Source of the DNA: Companilactobacillus kimchii DSM 13961 = JCM 10707
Lineage (GTDB): Bacteria; Bacillota; Bacilli; Lactobacillales; Lactobacillaceae
Assembly: GCF_001435445.1 (NCBI RefSeq)
Contig: NZ_AZDH01000001.1
Span: forward strand, 124,001 to 188,000
Direction of reading: 5' to 3'
DNA length: 64,000 nucleotides
Of this stretch, positions 35,367 to 43,389 are shown piece by piece. Within the stretch, counting starts at the first letter, position 1; each line of letters starts with the position of its first letter. Below the pieces are notes generated by a model. The model was not told the DNA's origin, made no database searches, and was given only the letters and a program-made list of their open reading frames with translations. Both the position numbers and the translations under genes were made by a program.

Positions 35367-36111
35367 AGAAAAATGTCTTTTCTTTGATTCCCATGTAACG
35401 ACGGAAAGCAAAACGGATACCGTATGCTACTACTGCAGCTACAAAGTAACCTACTGCATTAAGTGTTGGATTAATTGTTGTTGGTACAAATGCCATTGCT
35501 CCTAAGAAGACAAACATCAATACTAATCCTAGTGCCAAGTAACCAATTGTTTTACCCCAACCAGGTCTCTCTGATTTTGGCATTCTCATTTGGTTGTTGA
35601 ACCAGGTTAACAATGCACCCCACATTAACGACAAGACGATCAATGTTAAGATACCTGTTTGATTATTAGGATCTGTCTTCTTCGATGTCAATGCAACGAC
35701 TCCGTATAACAATCCAAACAAAGCAAAGAATAACAAAGCTGTATCGATCCATAGTCCCCAGAATGGTGTTTTCTTTGGCTTTTTAACTGGATGAGCAATC
35801 TCTTTAGCCTTTTGAGTAACTGGTCCATAAAGTTGATTAGCTGGAATTCCCTTAATCTGATTATCAATCATTTCAGGTAACATTCCATCGATAACTTCTT
35901 TGGCTTCTTCTTCTTTGAAACCATCGTCAAGCAAGCGTTTGTTAAGTTTAAAAACGTATTCTGCATTTTTGTTACTTAACTTTTTACTCAAATCATCAGT
36001 GTCTGCACTGTAAATTTGGCTTGTGACTTCTTCTTTTTTCTCATTTTTAGCTGATGCAACTTTTTGTTTTTCAGCAGCCTTTTTATTCTTTTCTCTTAAA
36101 TCCTCTGACAT
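35365..36111 (-). CDS. DUF1129-family membrane protein
   Basis: A 248-residue protein. The first 110 residues are highly charged and helical (KKAAEKQKVASAKNEKKEE, then a segment with NAEYVFKLNKRLLDDGF), followed by four or so membrane helices from about residue 125 (WGLWIDTALLFFALFGLLYGV onward). This is the DUF1129 pattern, regularly found right after ychF in lactobacilli. Function unknown. Last gene of the partition/translation operon, 15 bases after ychF. Its TAG stop lies within structured element B2. Confidence 0.83.
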   Translation of the reverse strand: MSEDLREKNKKAAEKQKVASAKNEKKEEVTSQIYSADTDDLSKKLSNKNAEYVFKLNKRLLDDGFKEEEAKEVIDGMLPEMIDNQIKGIPANQLYGPVTQKAKEIAHPVKKPKKTPFWGLWIDTALLFFALFGLLYGVVALTSKKTDPNNQTGILTLIVLSLMWGALLTWFNNQMRMPKSERPGWGKTIGYLALGLVLMFVFLGAMAFVPTTINPTLNAVGYFVAAVVAYGIRFAFRRYMGIKEKTFF

Positions 36112-36126
36112 TTTGCTCCCCCTGGA

Positions 36127-37230
36127 TTAGACATTGAAACGAAATTCGATAATATCACCATCTTGAACTTCGTAATCCTTACCTTCAACACGTAATTTTC
36201 CGGCTTCCTTAACAGCTTTTTCACTACCTAGTTCGTCTAGGTCACTAAAGGCCATTACTTCGGCACGAATAAATCCACGTTCAAAATCAGAATGAATGAT
36301 TCCGGCAACTTGTGGTGCTTTCATTCCTTCATGGAAAGTCCAAGCGCGTGTTTCCTTACCACCTGCGGTAAAGAATGTTCTAAGACCTAATAACTTGTAA
36401 CTAGCTCTGATCAATTTATCAAGTCCTGATTCTGTAACACCTTCAGCTTCAAGGAATTCTTTTCTTTCGTCATCATCTAGTTCAGCAATTTCTTCTTCAG
36501 TCTTAGCTGAAACACCAATAACTTGAGCATTTTCTTTCTTAGCATAGTCTTCAATTAACTTGTAATACTTTGAGCCTTCAGGGTCGGCCATATCATCTTC
36601 AGCAATGTTAGCAACATACAAAACTGGTTTTGATGTTAATAGGAATAATCCCTTAACAATCTTTTGTTCTTCTTCATCGAAGTCAATCGATCTAACAGCT
36701 CCACCTTTTTCAAGTACTGGCTTGATCTTTTCTAGAACAGCAAATTCGGCTTGAGCTTCTTTATCTTTAGCACTCTTAGCTGCTTTTTCAACTCTTGTGT
36801 AACGCTTATTGATACTATCAAGATCAGCGATACTTAATTCCAAATTAATTGTTTCAATATCATCTAGTGGATCAACTTTACCAGTTACACTTGTGATATC
36901 GTCATCATCGAATGCACGAACAACGTGAACGATAGCGTCAACTTGTCTGATATTTTCCAAGAACTTGTTACCAAGTCCTTCACCTTTACTAGCACCCTTA
37001 ACGATACCAGCGATATCAGTGAATTCAAAAGTAGTATGAATTAATTTTTTAGCAGGGATCAAAGAATCGATTCTTGATAGACGTTTATCTGGTACTTCAA
37101 CCATCCCCACGTTAGGGTCGATTGTTGCGAAAGGATAGTTAGCCATTTCGGCACCAGCCTTTGTAATAGCGTTAAATAAAGTTGACTTACCAACGTTTGG
37201 TAGTCCTACAATTCCGGCAGTTAAAGCCAT
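36127..37230 (-). CDS. ychF: Ribosome-associated ATPase YchF (OLA1 family)
   Basis: A 367-residue Obg-related P-loop protein that prefers ATP to GTP and associates with ribosomes in stress and translation control. It has the G1 loop GLPNVGKSTLFN, G3 DIAGIVKGAS with a long helical insert, and a degenerate G4 (the GTP-specific NKxD is not present; VANIAEDD), ending with the TGS-like domain (FFTAGGKETRAWTFHEG...DYEVQDGDIIEFRFNV). Three bases separate it from the DUF951 gene upstream. Confidence 0.95.
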   Translation of the reverse strand: MALTAGIVGLPNVGKSTLFNAITKAGAEMANYPFATIDPNVGMVEVPDKRLSRIDSLIPAKKLIHTTFEFTDIAGIVKGASKGEGLGNKFLENIRQVDAIVHVVRAFDDDDITSVTGKVDPLDDIETINLELSIADLDSINKRYTRVEKAAKSAKDKEAQAEFAVLEKIKPVLEKGGAVRSIDFDEEEQKIVKGLFLLTSKPVLYVANIAEDDMADPEGSKYYKLIEDYAKKENAQVIGVSAKTEEEIAELDDDERKEFLEAEGVTESGLDKLIRASYKLLGLRTFFTAGGKETRAWTFHEGMKAPQVAGIIHSDFERGFIRAEVMAFSDLDELGSEKAVKEAGKLRVEGKDYEVQDGDIIEFRFNV

Positions 37231-37233
37231 TAG

Positions 37234-37497
37234 TTATTCCTCATTTCTTTTAATAAAATTAGGTGGCATTAATTGATCTTTAGTCAAATAATGTTGCTCG
37301 TTTTCCGTTTTTACCTGGTCGGCTTGAGTTAATACTTTTTTGAATTTCTTTTTAAATTCAGCACGTGGAATCATAACGATATGACCACAGCCTAAGCACT
37401 TAACTTTAATATCCGCACCCATTCGGATTACTTCCCAGCGGTTAGCCCCACAAGCATGAGGCTTTTTCATTAAGATAATATCTCCAAGTTTAAACAT
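37234..37497 (-). CDS. DUF951 family protein
   Basis: An 87-residue protein. The core KKPHACGANRWEVIRMGADIKVKCLGC (in pieces) carries the family's two cysteine sites (CG and CLGCGH), suggesting a small metal-binding, possibly nucleic-acid-binding domain; the tail of about 25 residues is polar. Function unknown. It stands between parB and ychF, its usual place in Firmicutes. AGAGGAATT precedes the ATG. Confidence 0.87.
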   Translation of the reverse strand: MFKLGDIILMKKPHACGANRWEVIRMGADIKVKCLGCGHIVMIPRAEFKKKFKKVLTQADQVKTENEQHYLTKDQLMPPNFIKRNEE

Positions 37498-37506
37498 ACA
37501 ATTCCT

Positions 37507-38376
37507 CTAATCTAAATGGATTCCTAATATGTCTAAAATACGGTTCAAATCATCCGTATTCGAGAAATCAATTTCCAGTTTTCCATGACCGCTCCGATTT
37601 TCTCTAACAACAACAGGAGTGTCAAATCTTTCCACTAATTTTTCTTCAGTAGCTTTAATATATGGTGATTTTTGAACAACTCGTTTCTTTCTTTTACTGT
37701 CATGTTTGGATTCAGTAGCCAATTGTTCCAATTGACGAACAGTTAAATCCTCATCGACTGCACGTTTAGCGAGTTTATCAATCTGTTCTTTATCTTTCAA
37801 ACTAAGCAAAGTTCTAGCCTGTCCCATTGATAATTTACCGTTCTGCACTAATTTCTTAGTTGCGTCAGGTAAATTCAACAGACGTAGATAATTAGCGATA
37901 TAAGGACGACTCTTGCCCAATCTTTGGGAAACTTGTTCTTGTGTTAGATTCAATTTTGTTATCAAAGTTTGATATGCATCAGCTTCTTCTAACGGTGTTA
38001 AATCTTCACGTTGTAAGTTTTCCAGAACAGCAATTTCCATCATTCCTGATTCACTTAAAGGACGAATAATTGCCGGAATAGTGGTCTTTTTAGCAATTTT
38101 GCTTGCTCTGAAACGACGTTCACCAGCAATGATTTCGAAACCATTAACACTTTCACGGACGATGATAGGCTGAAAGACACCATTTTGTTCGATTGAACGA
38201 GCTAATTCATTTAAAGCATGTTCATCGAAGGTTTTTCTAGGTTGATATGGATTAGGACGAATATCATCAATTGATAGATCAACTACAGTCTCACTATTCT
38301 CATCGATCGCTTCGAATTCAGAGAAGATTGCGTCAATTCCTCTTCCTAAACCTTTTTTATTTTTGCTTGATGCCAT
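37507..38376 (-). CDS. parB: Chromosome-partition protein ParB (Spo0J)
   Basis: A 289-residue CTP-dependent DNA-binding clamp that loads at parS and spreads to organise the origin region. The nucleotide-binding GERRFRA and ENLQREDLTPLEEADAY motifs, the helix-turn-helix LTQEQVSQRLGKSRPYIANYLRLL and a short C-terminal dimer domain are in order. It overlaps the end of parA by 20 bases on the same strand. The nearby Noc paralogue is absent. A candidate parS lies at 29251. Confidence 0.95.
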   Translation of the reverse strand: MASSKNKKGLGRGIDAIFSEFEAIDENSETVVDLSIDDIRPNPYQPRKTFDEHALNELARSIEQNGVFQPIIVRESVNGFEIIAGERRFRASKIAKKTTIPAIIRPLSESGMMEIAVLENLQREDLTPLEEADAYQTLITKLNLTQEQVSQRLGKSRPYIANYLRLLNLPDATKKLVQNGKLSMGQARTLLSLKDKEQIDKLAKRAVDEDLTVRQLEQLATESKHDSKRKKRVVQKSPYIKATEEKLVERFDTPVVVRENRSGHGKLEIDFSNTDDLNRILDILGIHLD

Positions 38377-39133
38377 TACGCTTTAACACCTCCTTAGCAA
38401 GATCACGATAAGCTTGTGTGCCTCTTGACTTGTCGTCGAAATCAACGATTGGTAGTCCATAACTTGGAGCCTCAGCTAAGCGCGTATTTCTAGGTACGAT
38501 TGATTTATAAACCGAATCGCCGAAATATGATTTCACCTCATCTACAACTTGAGCACCCAAATTAGTTCTAGCATCTAGCATAGTGATCAGAACACCTTCA
38601 ATAGCTAGGTTTGTATTAAAGTGCTTTTGAACTAAGCGAATAGTATTCAATAACTGACTTAATCCTTCCAAAGCATAATATTCACTTTGAACTGGAATAA
38701 TAATTGAATCACTGGCTGTAAAGGCATTGGTTGATAGTTGACCTAATGAAGGCGGACAATCAATCAGAATAATGTCATAATCAGCATCTACTTCTGCAAG
38801 TCCAGCACGTAAACGAGTTTCACGAGCCATCATCGAAGTTAGTTCCATTTCCGCACCAGCTAATTGGATTGTGGCTGGCACGATATCGAGATTCTTATGT
38901 TTGGTATGAATAATGGTCTTTTTAAGTGGATATTCATTAACTAAAACATCATAAACATCTTTTTCCACATTGGCCTTTTTGATTCCCAAGCCACTAGTGG
39001 CATTTCCTTGAGGATCAGTATCTACTATTAATACCTTTTGGCCCAGATCAGTTAAACATGCTCCCAAATTGATGGTGGTTGTGGTTTTTCCGACACCACC
39101 TTTTTGATTTGCAACAGATATTTTTCGTGCCAT
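38357..39133 (-). CDS. parA: Chromosome-partition ATPase ParA (Soj)
   Basis: A 258-residue deviant Walker ATPase: NQKGGVGKTTTTINLGA holds the signature lysine and P-loop, IDCPPSLG the Walker B. It cycles on the nucleoid with ParB and in Bacillus also regulates DnaA. The short N-terminus without extra helix-turn-helix is typical of chromosomal Soj. It overlaps parB by 20 bases; the 128 bases to rsmG hold a weak AAATTG/CAATTT hairpin. Confidence 0.95.
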   Translation of the reverse strand: MARKISVANQKGGVGKTTTTINLGACLTDLGQKVLIVDTDPQGNATSGLGIKKANVEKDVYDVLVNEYPLKKTIIHTKHKNLDIVPATIQLAGAEMELTSMMARETRLRAGLAEVDADYDIILIDCPPSLGQLSTNAFTASDSIIIPVQSEYYALEGLSQLLNTIRLVQKHFNTNLAIEGVLITMLDARTNLGAQVVDEVKSYFGDSVYKSIVPRNTRLAEAPSYGLPIVDFDDKSRGTQAYRDLAKEVLKRNGIKQK

Positions 39134-39261
39134 TTTATTCCCCTATCTCTAGAAATTGCTCAACAATTTCACAAAATATTATCTATGGTAATCACTTTTT
39201 GGCGCTTTTGCCATAACTATATAATCTTATCATTTTTACAATATTATTTAATAGTTTGGAA

Positions 39262-39987
39262 TTATTTCACGAGCGGTTTCTTAGCTGGAGTACCGGGCTT
39301 TCGAGGATACTTTTTAGGTGTCTTAGAAATTTTTTCAACAAAGATAAAATTACGAATTCCAGCATCATTTGGCAATTCAACTGATTCTTGTTGTTTAATT
39401 GCTCCGCCTAAAGTTTCGATGGCATATTGTGCATTCTTAACTTCTTCAGGAGCCTTTTCAGACTTCATAGCTACGAATTGACCACCAATTTTTACTAACG
39501 GCAAACAAAATTCTGTCAAAACATTCATAGCCGCTACTGCTCGAGCTGTCACAACATCAAATTTCTCACGGAATTGAGGATTCTTACCAACTTCTTCGGC
39601 ACGTCCATGAACCAAACTAACATCAGTTAAATGGAGCTTATTCACTAATCCTTCTAAAAACTTAATTCGTTTATTCAATGAATCAACGATTGTAATTTTT
39701 AATTTAGGATTAATAATTTTTAGTGGTAAGGATGGAAAACCTGCTCCAGATCCAACATCACATAATGTTAATTCCTCATTTAAGATTTTTTCATCAACAA
39801 AACCGAGTACGATTGAATCATAAAAATGTTTCAAATAGACTTGGTCTTCATCTGTAATTGATGTTAAATTCATTACCTTATTAGTCTCAACTAGTTCATG
39901 AAAATAAGTCGCAAATTGTTCCTTTTGAACATCACTCAATTCAATACCCTTTTGGGCTAAAGCTTCAAAAAATTCTTCCGGTTTCAT
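39262..39987 (-). CDS. rsmG: 16S rRNA (guanine-N7) methyltransferase RsmG
   Basis: A 241-residue SAM-dependent enzyme methylating G527 (E. coli numbering) of 16S rRNA. The LCDVGSGAGFPSLPLKI SAM-binding motif and VTARAVAAMNVL are clear. The last 10 residues (KPGTPAKKPLVK) form the usual basic tail. TGGAGG precedes the ATG. It heads the rsmG-parA-parB block; loss of this enzyme is known to give low-level streptomycin resistance. Confidence 0.95.
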   Translation of the reverse strand: MKPEEFFEALAQKGIELSDVQKEQFATYFHELVETNKVMNLTSITDEDQVYLKHFYDSIVLGFVDEKILNEELTLCDVGSGAGFPSLPLKIINPKLKITIVDSLNKRIKFLEGLVNKLHLTDVSLVHGRAEEVGKNPQFREKFDVVTARAVAAMNVLTEFCLPLVKIGGQFVAMKSEKAPEEVKNAQYAIETLGGAIKQQESVELPNDAGIRNFIFVEKISKTPKKYPRKPGTPAKKPLVK

Positions 39988-40002
39988 TAAATACCTCCAC
40001 TC

Positions 40003-40019
40003 GTGAAACAGTGTTTCAC
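40003..40019. promoter_or_regulatory. Inverted repeat GTGAAACA-N-TGTTTCAC upstream of rsmG
   Basis: A perfect 8-bp dyad with a one-base centre, 16 bases before the rsmG start. The arms are parS half-sites in the opposite order, so it is not a parS. It may be an operator or a leader hairpin. Confidence 0.45.
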
Positions 40020-40147
40020 ACCCTCTAATCGTATATTAATGCGACACTTAATTCAATGATGAGTTCAATAAGTCTAATCAAAATATAGTTGTATTTGCAA
40101 CAATATGAATATATACTAAATCTAACTTAAATCTTCGGGAGTAACTC

Positions 40148-40582
40148 ATGATAATCATCAAACACACAAATGAATTGAAACCAAAAGAACTGATTGAAAT
40201 CTTCAAACAACGAGTAGCCGTTTTCGTCGTTGAACAAAATTGTCCCTATCAAGAAGTTGACACTAACGATTTCGGCGATCTACATGTTTGCTTAATAGAG
40301 AACAATACTCTTAAGGCATACACTAGAATTATCGATAAAGGGAATTACATAACTTTTGGTCGTGTCCTTGTGGTTAAAAGTTATCGTAAAAACGGCCTTG
40401 GTCGTCAAATCGTTCAAGCTACAATTGACGAAATTAAAAAGAGATTTCCTACCCAGCCGATTCAAATCCAAGCTCAAGCCTATTTGCAGAAATTTTATGA
40501 AAGTTTTGGATTCAAAGCTATTTCCACAATTTACTTGGAAGACAATATTCCTCATTTAGACATGCTTTTGGAAACTAATTAA
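40148..40582 (+). CDS. GNAT-family N-acetyltransferase (ElaA-like)
   Basis: A 144-residue acetyltransferase. The RVAVFVVEQNCPYQEVD segment near the start is the ElaA-subfamily mark, and VLVVKSYRKNGLGRQIV holds the acetyl-CoA pyrophosphate loop (R/Q-x-x-G-x-G/A). Substrate unknown. GGGAG precedes the ATG. The next GNAT gene follows within 15 bases, so the two are co-transcribed. Confidence 0.87.
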   Translation: MIIIKHTNELKPKELIEIFKQRVAVFVVEQNCPYQEVDTNDFGDLHVCLIENNTLKAYTRIIDKGNYITFGRVLVVKSYRKNGLGRQIVQATIDEIKKRFPTQPIQIQAQAYLQKFYESFGFKAISTIYLEDNIPHLDMLLETN

Positions 40583-40594
40583 GAGGTGATCGTG

Positions 40595-41101
40595 ATGAAT
40601 TTAACTGCTTTACCAATAAATATTGAAGAAATCGATTACGCAGAATTACCCAAATTACAAAAGTTAAGTGTCGAAACTTTTAATGATAGTTTTCGTCATT
40701 TCAAAGCGTCCAAAGATTTTTCCAACTATACTTTTAAAAATTACAATTACGGACAATTAGCACGAGAAATGATTAATCCCAAATCTAAGTTCTATTTTAT
40801 TTACTATAATCACAAATTAGCTGGTTATCTTAAACTTAATTTTGCAATTAAAACTTTAGAAATTGATCGATTCTATTTACGTAAAGACTTTGAGTATATT
40901 GGCTTGGAAACACAATTACTAGACTTTACATTACAGAAGGCTAGAAAACTTCATCAGCATCGCATCTGGAGTCGCGTTTGGGAACATGATGATTCAGTGC
41001 TTCATTTTTACAAACAATTTGGTTTTCAAAAAACTACTAGTCGTAATTTCTCATTGAATGGCTTGCTGCAAAAAGATCTAATTATGGAGTTGAATCTATA
41101 G
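40595..41101 (+). CDS. GNAT-family N-acetyltransferase
   Basis: A 168-residue protein, start ATG 8 bases after AGAGG (an in-frame GTG three codons earlier lies inside the ribosome site). The layout (ETFNDSFRHF at the start, YFIYYNHKLAGYLKLNF, IDRFYLRKDFEYIGLETQLLDF, and the terminal HFYKQFGFQK) matches the PaiA-like GNAT group. The acetyl-CoA loop is unusual: the family's R-G-x-G-x-G is EYIGLET here, so activity may be altered. Second gene of a two-gene unit. Confidence 0.8.
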   Translation: MNLTALPINIEEIDYAELPKLQKLSVETFNDSFRHFKASKDFSNYTFKNYNYGQLAREMINPKSKFYFIYYNHKLAGYLKLNFAIKTLEIDRFYLRKDFEYIGLETQLLDFTLQKARKLHQHRIWSRVWEHDDSVLHFYKQFGFQKTTSRNFSLNGLLQKDLIMELNL

Positions 41102-41146
41102 AAAAAGGCGATACAAATCACATCCGTGAAATGTATCGCCTTTTTT
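41102..41146. terminator. Rho-independent terminator
   Basis: GGCGATACA pairs with TGTATCGCC over a 16-base loop, followed by TTTTTT, after the GNAT pair; the A-run on the left allows use by the CopY side. Confidence 0.88.
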
Positions 41147-41216
41147 GACTCAATGAAGTATCCAACAAGTGGTCGCTTCATTTGCCCCTGCCAAGGAACT
41201 TAATTATAACTCATCC

Positions 41217-41672
41217 TTAGCACATATGCTCACAGCCATCGGGTAGGCAATCACAATTTACCTTCTCCGGTGCTGTTTTTAATTTATTATCCAGCGTTTT
41301 CTGTAATGACTCAATATCGTTCTTACTAATATCTAATGAGTCGATCAATTCATTTAAAACTGAACCCGTCTTATGGGCACAGAAATCATTAAATAAGCTA
41401 TTAGCATATTCATCCATCGTCTCTTGTTCAGAAACAGTTGTTGAATAAATATAACGACCATTTACTTTTTTACGACTGAGAAATTCTTTTTTAGTCAATC
41501 TAGTTATCAACGTTTTAATTGTTGAGTCAGACCAATCCTGTTTTTGTTGCATCAGATTGATAATTTCCGTACTAGTCACGTGTTTTAAAGTCCACACGAT
41601 ACGCATAATTTGCCATTCCGCTGAAGAAATTTCAACTTTTTTCTGTTCTTTCTTTGCTGCCACAGTATCCAT
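41217..41672 (-). CDS. CopY/BlaI-family repressor with variant cysteine motif
   Basis: A 151-residue regulator. The winged helix of the BlaI/MecI/CopY family is clear (SSAEWQIMRIVWTLKHVTSTEIINLM and DWSDSTIKTLITRLTKKEFL). The C-terminus ends CDCLPDGCEHMC. Copper-sensing CopY has C-x-C-4x-C-x-C; here the last pair is C-x3-C, and no copper ATPase or chaperone gene lies nearby. It may sense copper through altered ligands or another metal. AGAGGA precedes the ATG. No TACANNTGTA box is present in its own upstream region. Confidence 0.8.
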   Translation of the reverse strand: MDTVAAKKEQKKVEISSAEWQIMRIVWTLKHVTSTEIINLMQQKQDWSDSTIKTLITRLTKKEFLSRKKVNGRYIYSTTVSEQETMDEYANSLFNDFCAHKTGSVLNELIDSLDISKNDIESLQKTLDNKLKTAPEKVNCDCLPDGCEHMC

Positions 41673-41741
41673 CAAAATCTTCCTCTCTTAACAAATTAAT
41701 TATATAACATAACGTTGACCAGATTGTGAATATTTTTGAAT

Positions 41742-42476
41742 TCAGGATTTATTTAGTTGTCCTTCGTCATAAACTTCCACACAATAATCCTTCTTACCGC
41801 AGACTGGACAAGTTAATTTACGTGCTCTGATATTATGTTTAGCCCAAAAGGCTTCTTTCATGCTTGGTTTAAATTCAGCTCCACAGTTGGGACAAATATA
41901 ATTAGTCTTTTGAAAATAATATCTAGTTACCAAAGTAGCACAGACGATTAGAAGAATAATTGCTATTAAAAACGGCCACCACTGTCCTTTAATTATTCCC
42001 CAAGCCAAAGTACCATATTCCAAAATGTTGAAAGGAATCCCATATAAGACCATTCGTAAATGAACCTTACGCAACTCTTTTTTGTTCTTCATAACATCTT
42101 CTATGTCATCAATCGTATTTAATGATATCTGATCGATTTGAGGTAAATTTCTCCTTAATTCTTCAATAGTCCTTAATTGTTCACGAGAATCTCTCAAAGT
42201 ATCTTTTATAACCCTTTGCTGCTGCTCTAAAAGTAAATTCAAAACTACAATCGAATTCTTACTATTTAAGATTTCGGCAATTGCCTTCAGTGACAAACCT
42301 AATTTTTTCAATAAGAGAATTAATTTTAATCTACTCAAATCCATATCGGTATATATTCTGCGACCACTTTCAGCAACTTTACTAGGTTTTAATAAGTTCT
42401 TTTTATCGTAATATTGTAGTGTTCGGACAGAAACTGAAGCCAATTTGGCCAACTCACCAGTTGTATATTCTGACAT
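41742..42476 (-). CDS. Membrane-anchored MerR-family regulator with C-terminal zinc ribbon
   Basis: A 244-residue protein of unusual build. Residues 1-70 are a MerR helix-turn-helix (YTTGELAKLASVSVRTLQYYDKKNLLKPS). A helical stretch to about residue 135 follows, then two hydrophobic helices (VLYGIPFNILEYGTLAWGII and WWPFLIAIILLIVCATLVTRYYF), and last a cytoplasmic zinc ribbon with CPNCG and CPVCG. Such a factor would bind DNA while held at the membrane. Divergent from an EAL gene with about 186 bases between. Target and signal unknown. Confidence 0.85.
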   Translation of the reverse strand: MSEYTTGELAKLASVSVRTLQYYDKKNLLKPSKVAESGRRIYTDMDLSRLKLILLLKKLGLSLKAIAEILNSKNSIVVLNLLLEQQQRVIKDTLRDSREQLRTIEELRRNLPQIDQISLNTIDDIEDVMKNKKELRKVHLRMVLYGIPFNILEYGTLAWGIIKGQWWPFLIAIILLIVCATLVTRYYFQKTNYICPNCGAEFKPSMKEAFWAKHNIRARKLTCPVCGKKDYCVEVYDEGQLNKS

Positions 42477-42555
42477 AGATTTTCACCTCTTTCTATAATT
42501 ACTTTTTACCTTATTACCTAAGGTTATTAGCAAGTATTTCCTCTTTTTTATTTTA

Positions 42556-42566
42556 TAACGGCGTTA
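42556..42566. promoter_or_regulatory. Short dyad TAACG-G-CGTTA
   Basis: A perfect 11-bp dyad between the membrane-bound MerR gene and the EAL gene. Relatives occur at 8499 (ATCGTTATAACGAT), 47951 (TATAACGCCGTTATA) and 58782 (CGTTATAACG). Unknown binder; chance is possible. Confidence 0.3.
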
Positions 42567-42662
42567 CACGAGTAGCTGATTAATTGCCTTAATTTTCAAA
42601 AAGTCATAAAATAGGCCGATAGGTAGTAAACACAAATAAATTTATTTAAAAAGGAGGAAAAA

Positions 42663-43322
42663 ATTACGAAATATAGTTTTTTTGTTCAGCCACAGATAAA
42701 TAAAGATAATGATTCAGTTTTCGGTTATGAGGTCCTTCTACGTAGAGAAGACAACGGTTCTTGGCATCTACCAGAAGACTTTACGGAACTTTCAATTGAA
42801 CAGCAAACCAAGTTGCTTGAAGAAACTGTTAAATCTTTAGAAAAGAATACTGGCAAAGACGATCGGATGATTTCCTTCAATTTAAATCACGACCAAACTA
42901 ATGATCCGACAACAATTGATGAAATTATTTCTTTGAAAAAAAAAATTGCTCCTGTTTCACTCACAATTGAACTAACTGAAGCAGTTCCTTTAGATAAGGT
43001 TAAAGAATTGAGTTCACTATTACATCAAAATAGTATCTCTTTAGTCATCGATGATGTCGGGACTGGCTCTAATACTTACGAAAATATTAAACCAGCTTTA
43101 CCATATGTTGATCGAATTAAATTTGCTATGCAAAACTTTCGCATGAGTGGACATTCTGAATTAATTCCTAAATATCTTGATTTTTGGGTTAATCAAGCTG
43201 AAAAGTATTGCTTAGATATGGTTATCGAAGGCGTCGAAGATTATAAGGATCAAGTTTTAGCTAAAAAATACGGTATCGACATTCAACAAGGGTATCTTTA
43301 TGGCAAACCCGCAATGGTTTAA
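42663..43322 (+). CDS. EAL-domain protein (c-di-GMP phosphodiesterase-like), apparent ATT start
   Basis: A protein of about 219 residues. The frame is open from 42630, and no ATG, GTG or TTG occurs before 42813, which would delete the EAL motif. GGAGG at 42653 points to ATT at 42663 (5 bases) or ACG at 42666 (8 bases), giving TKYSFFVQPQINKD and FGYEVLLR, where EVL stands for EAL. Other residues for c-di-GMP hydrolysis are in place: FNLN, ELTE, DDVGTG, IKFAM, IEGVED and QQGYLYGKP. No GGDEF partner is in the window. It ends at a strong terminator. Confidence 0.8.
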   Translation: MTKYSFFVQPQINKDNDSVFGYEVLLRREDNGSWHLPEDFTELSIEQQTKLLEETVKSLEKNTGKDDRMISFNLNHDQTNDPTTIDEIISLKKKIAPVSLTIELTEAVPLDKVKELSSLLHQNSISLVIDDVGTGSNTYENIKPALPYVDRIKFAMQNFRMSGHSELIPKYLDFWVNQAEKYCLDMVIEGVEDYKDQVLAKKYGIDIQQGYLYGKPAMV

Positions 43323-43336
43323 TTACATTAAAAAAT

Positions 43337-43381
43337 AATAGCCCCGATAACTCAAAATTGAGTTATTGAGGCTATTTTATT
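43337..43381. terminator. Bidirectional terminator
   Basis: AATAGCC..ATAACTCAA pairs with TTGAGTTAT..GGCTATT, between the convergent EAL and pepC genes. Confidence 0.88.
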
Positions 43382-43389
43382 CTGCTCTA

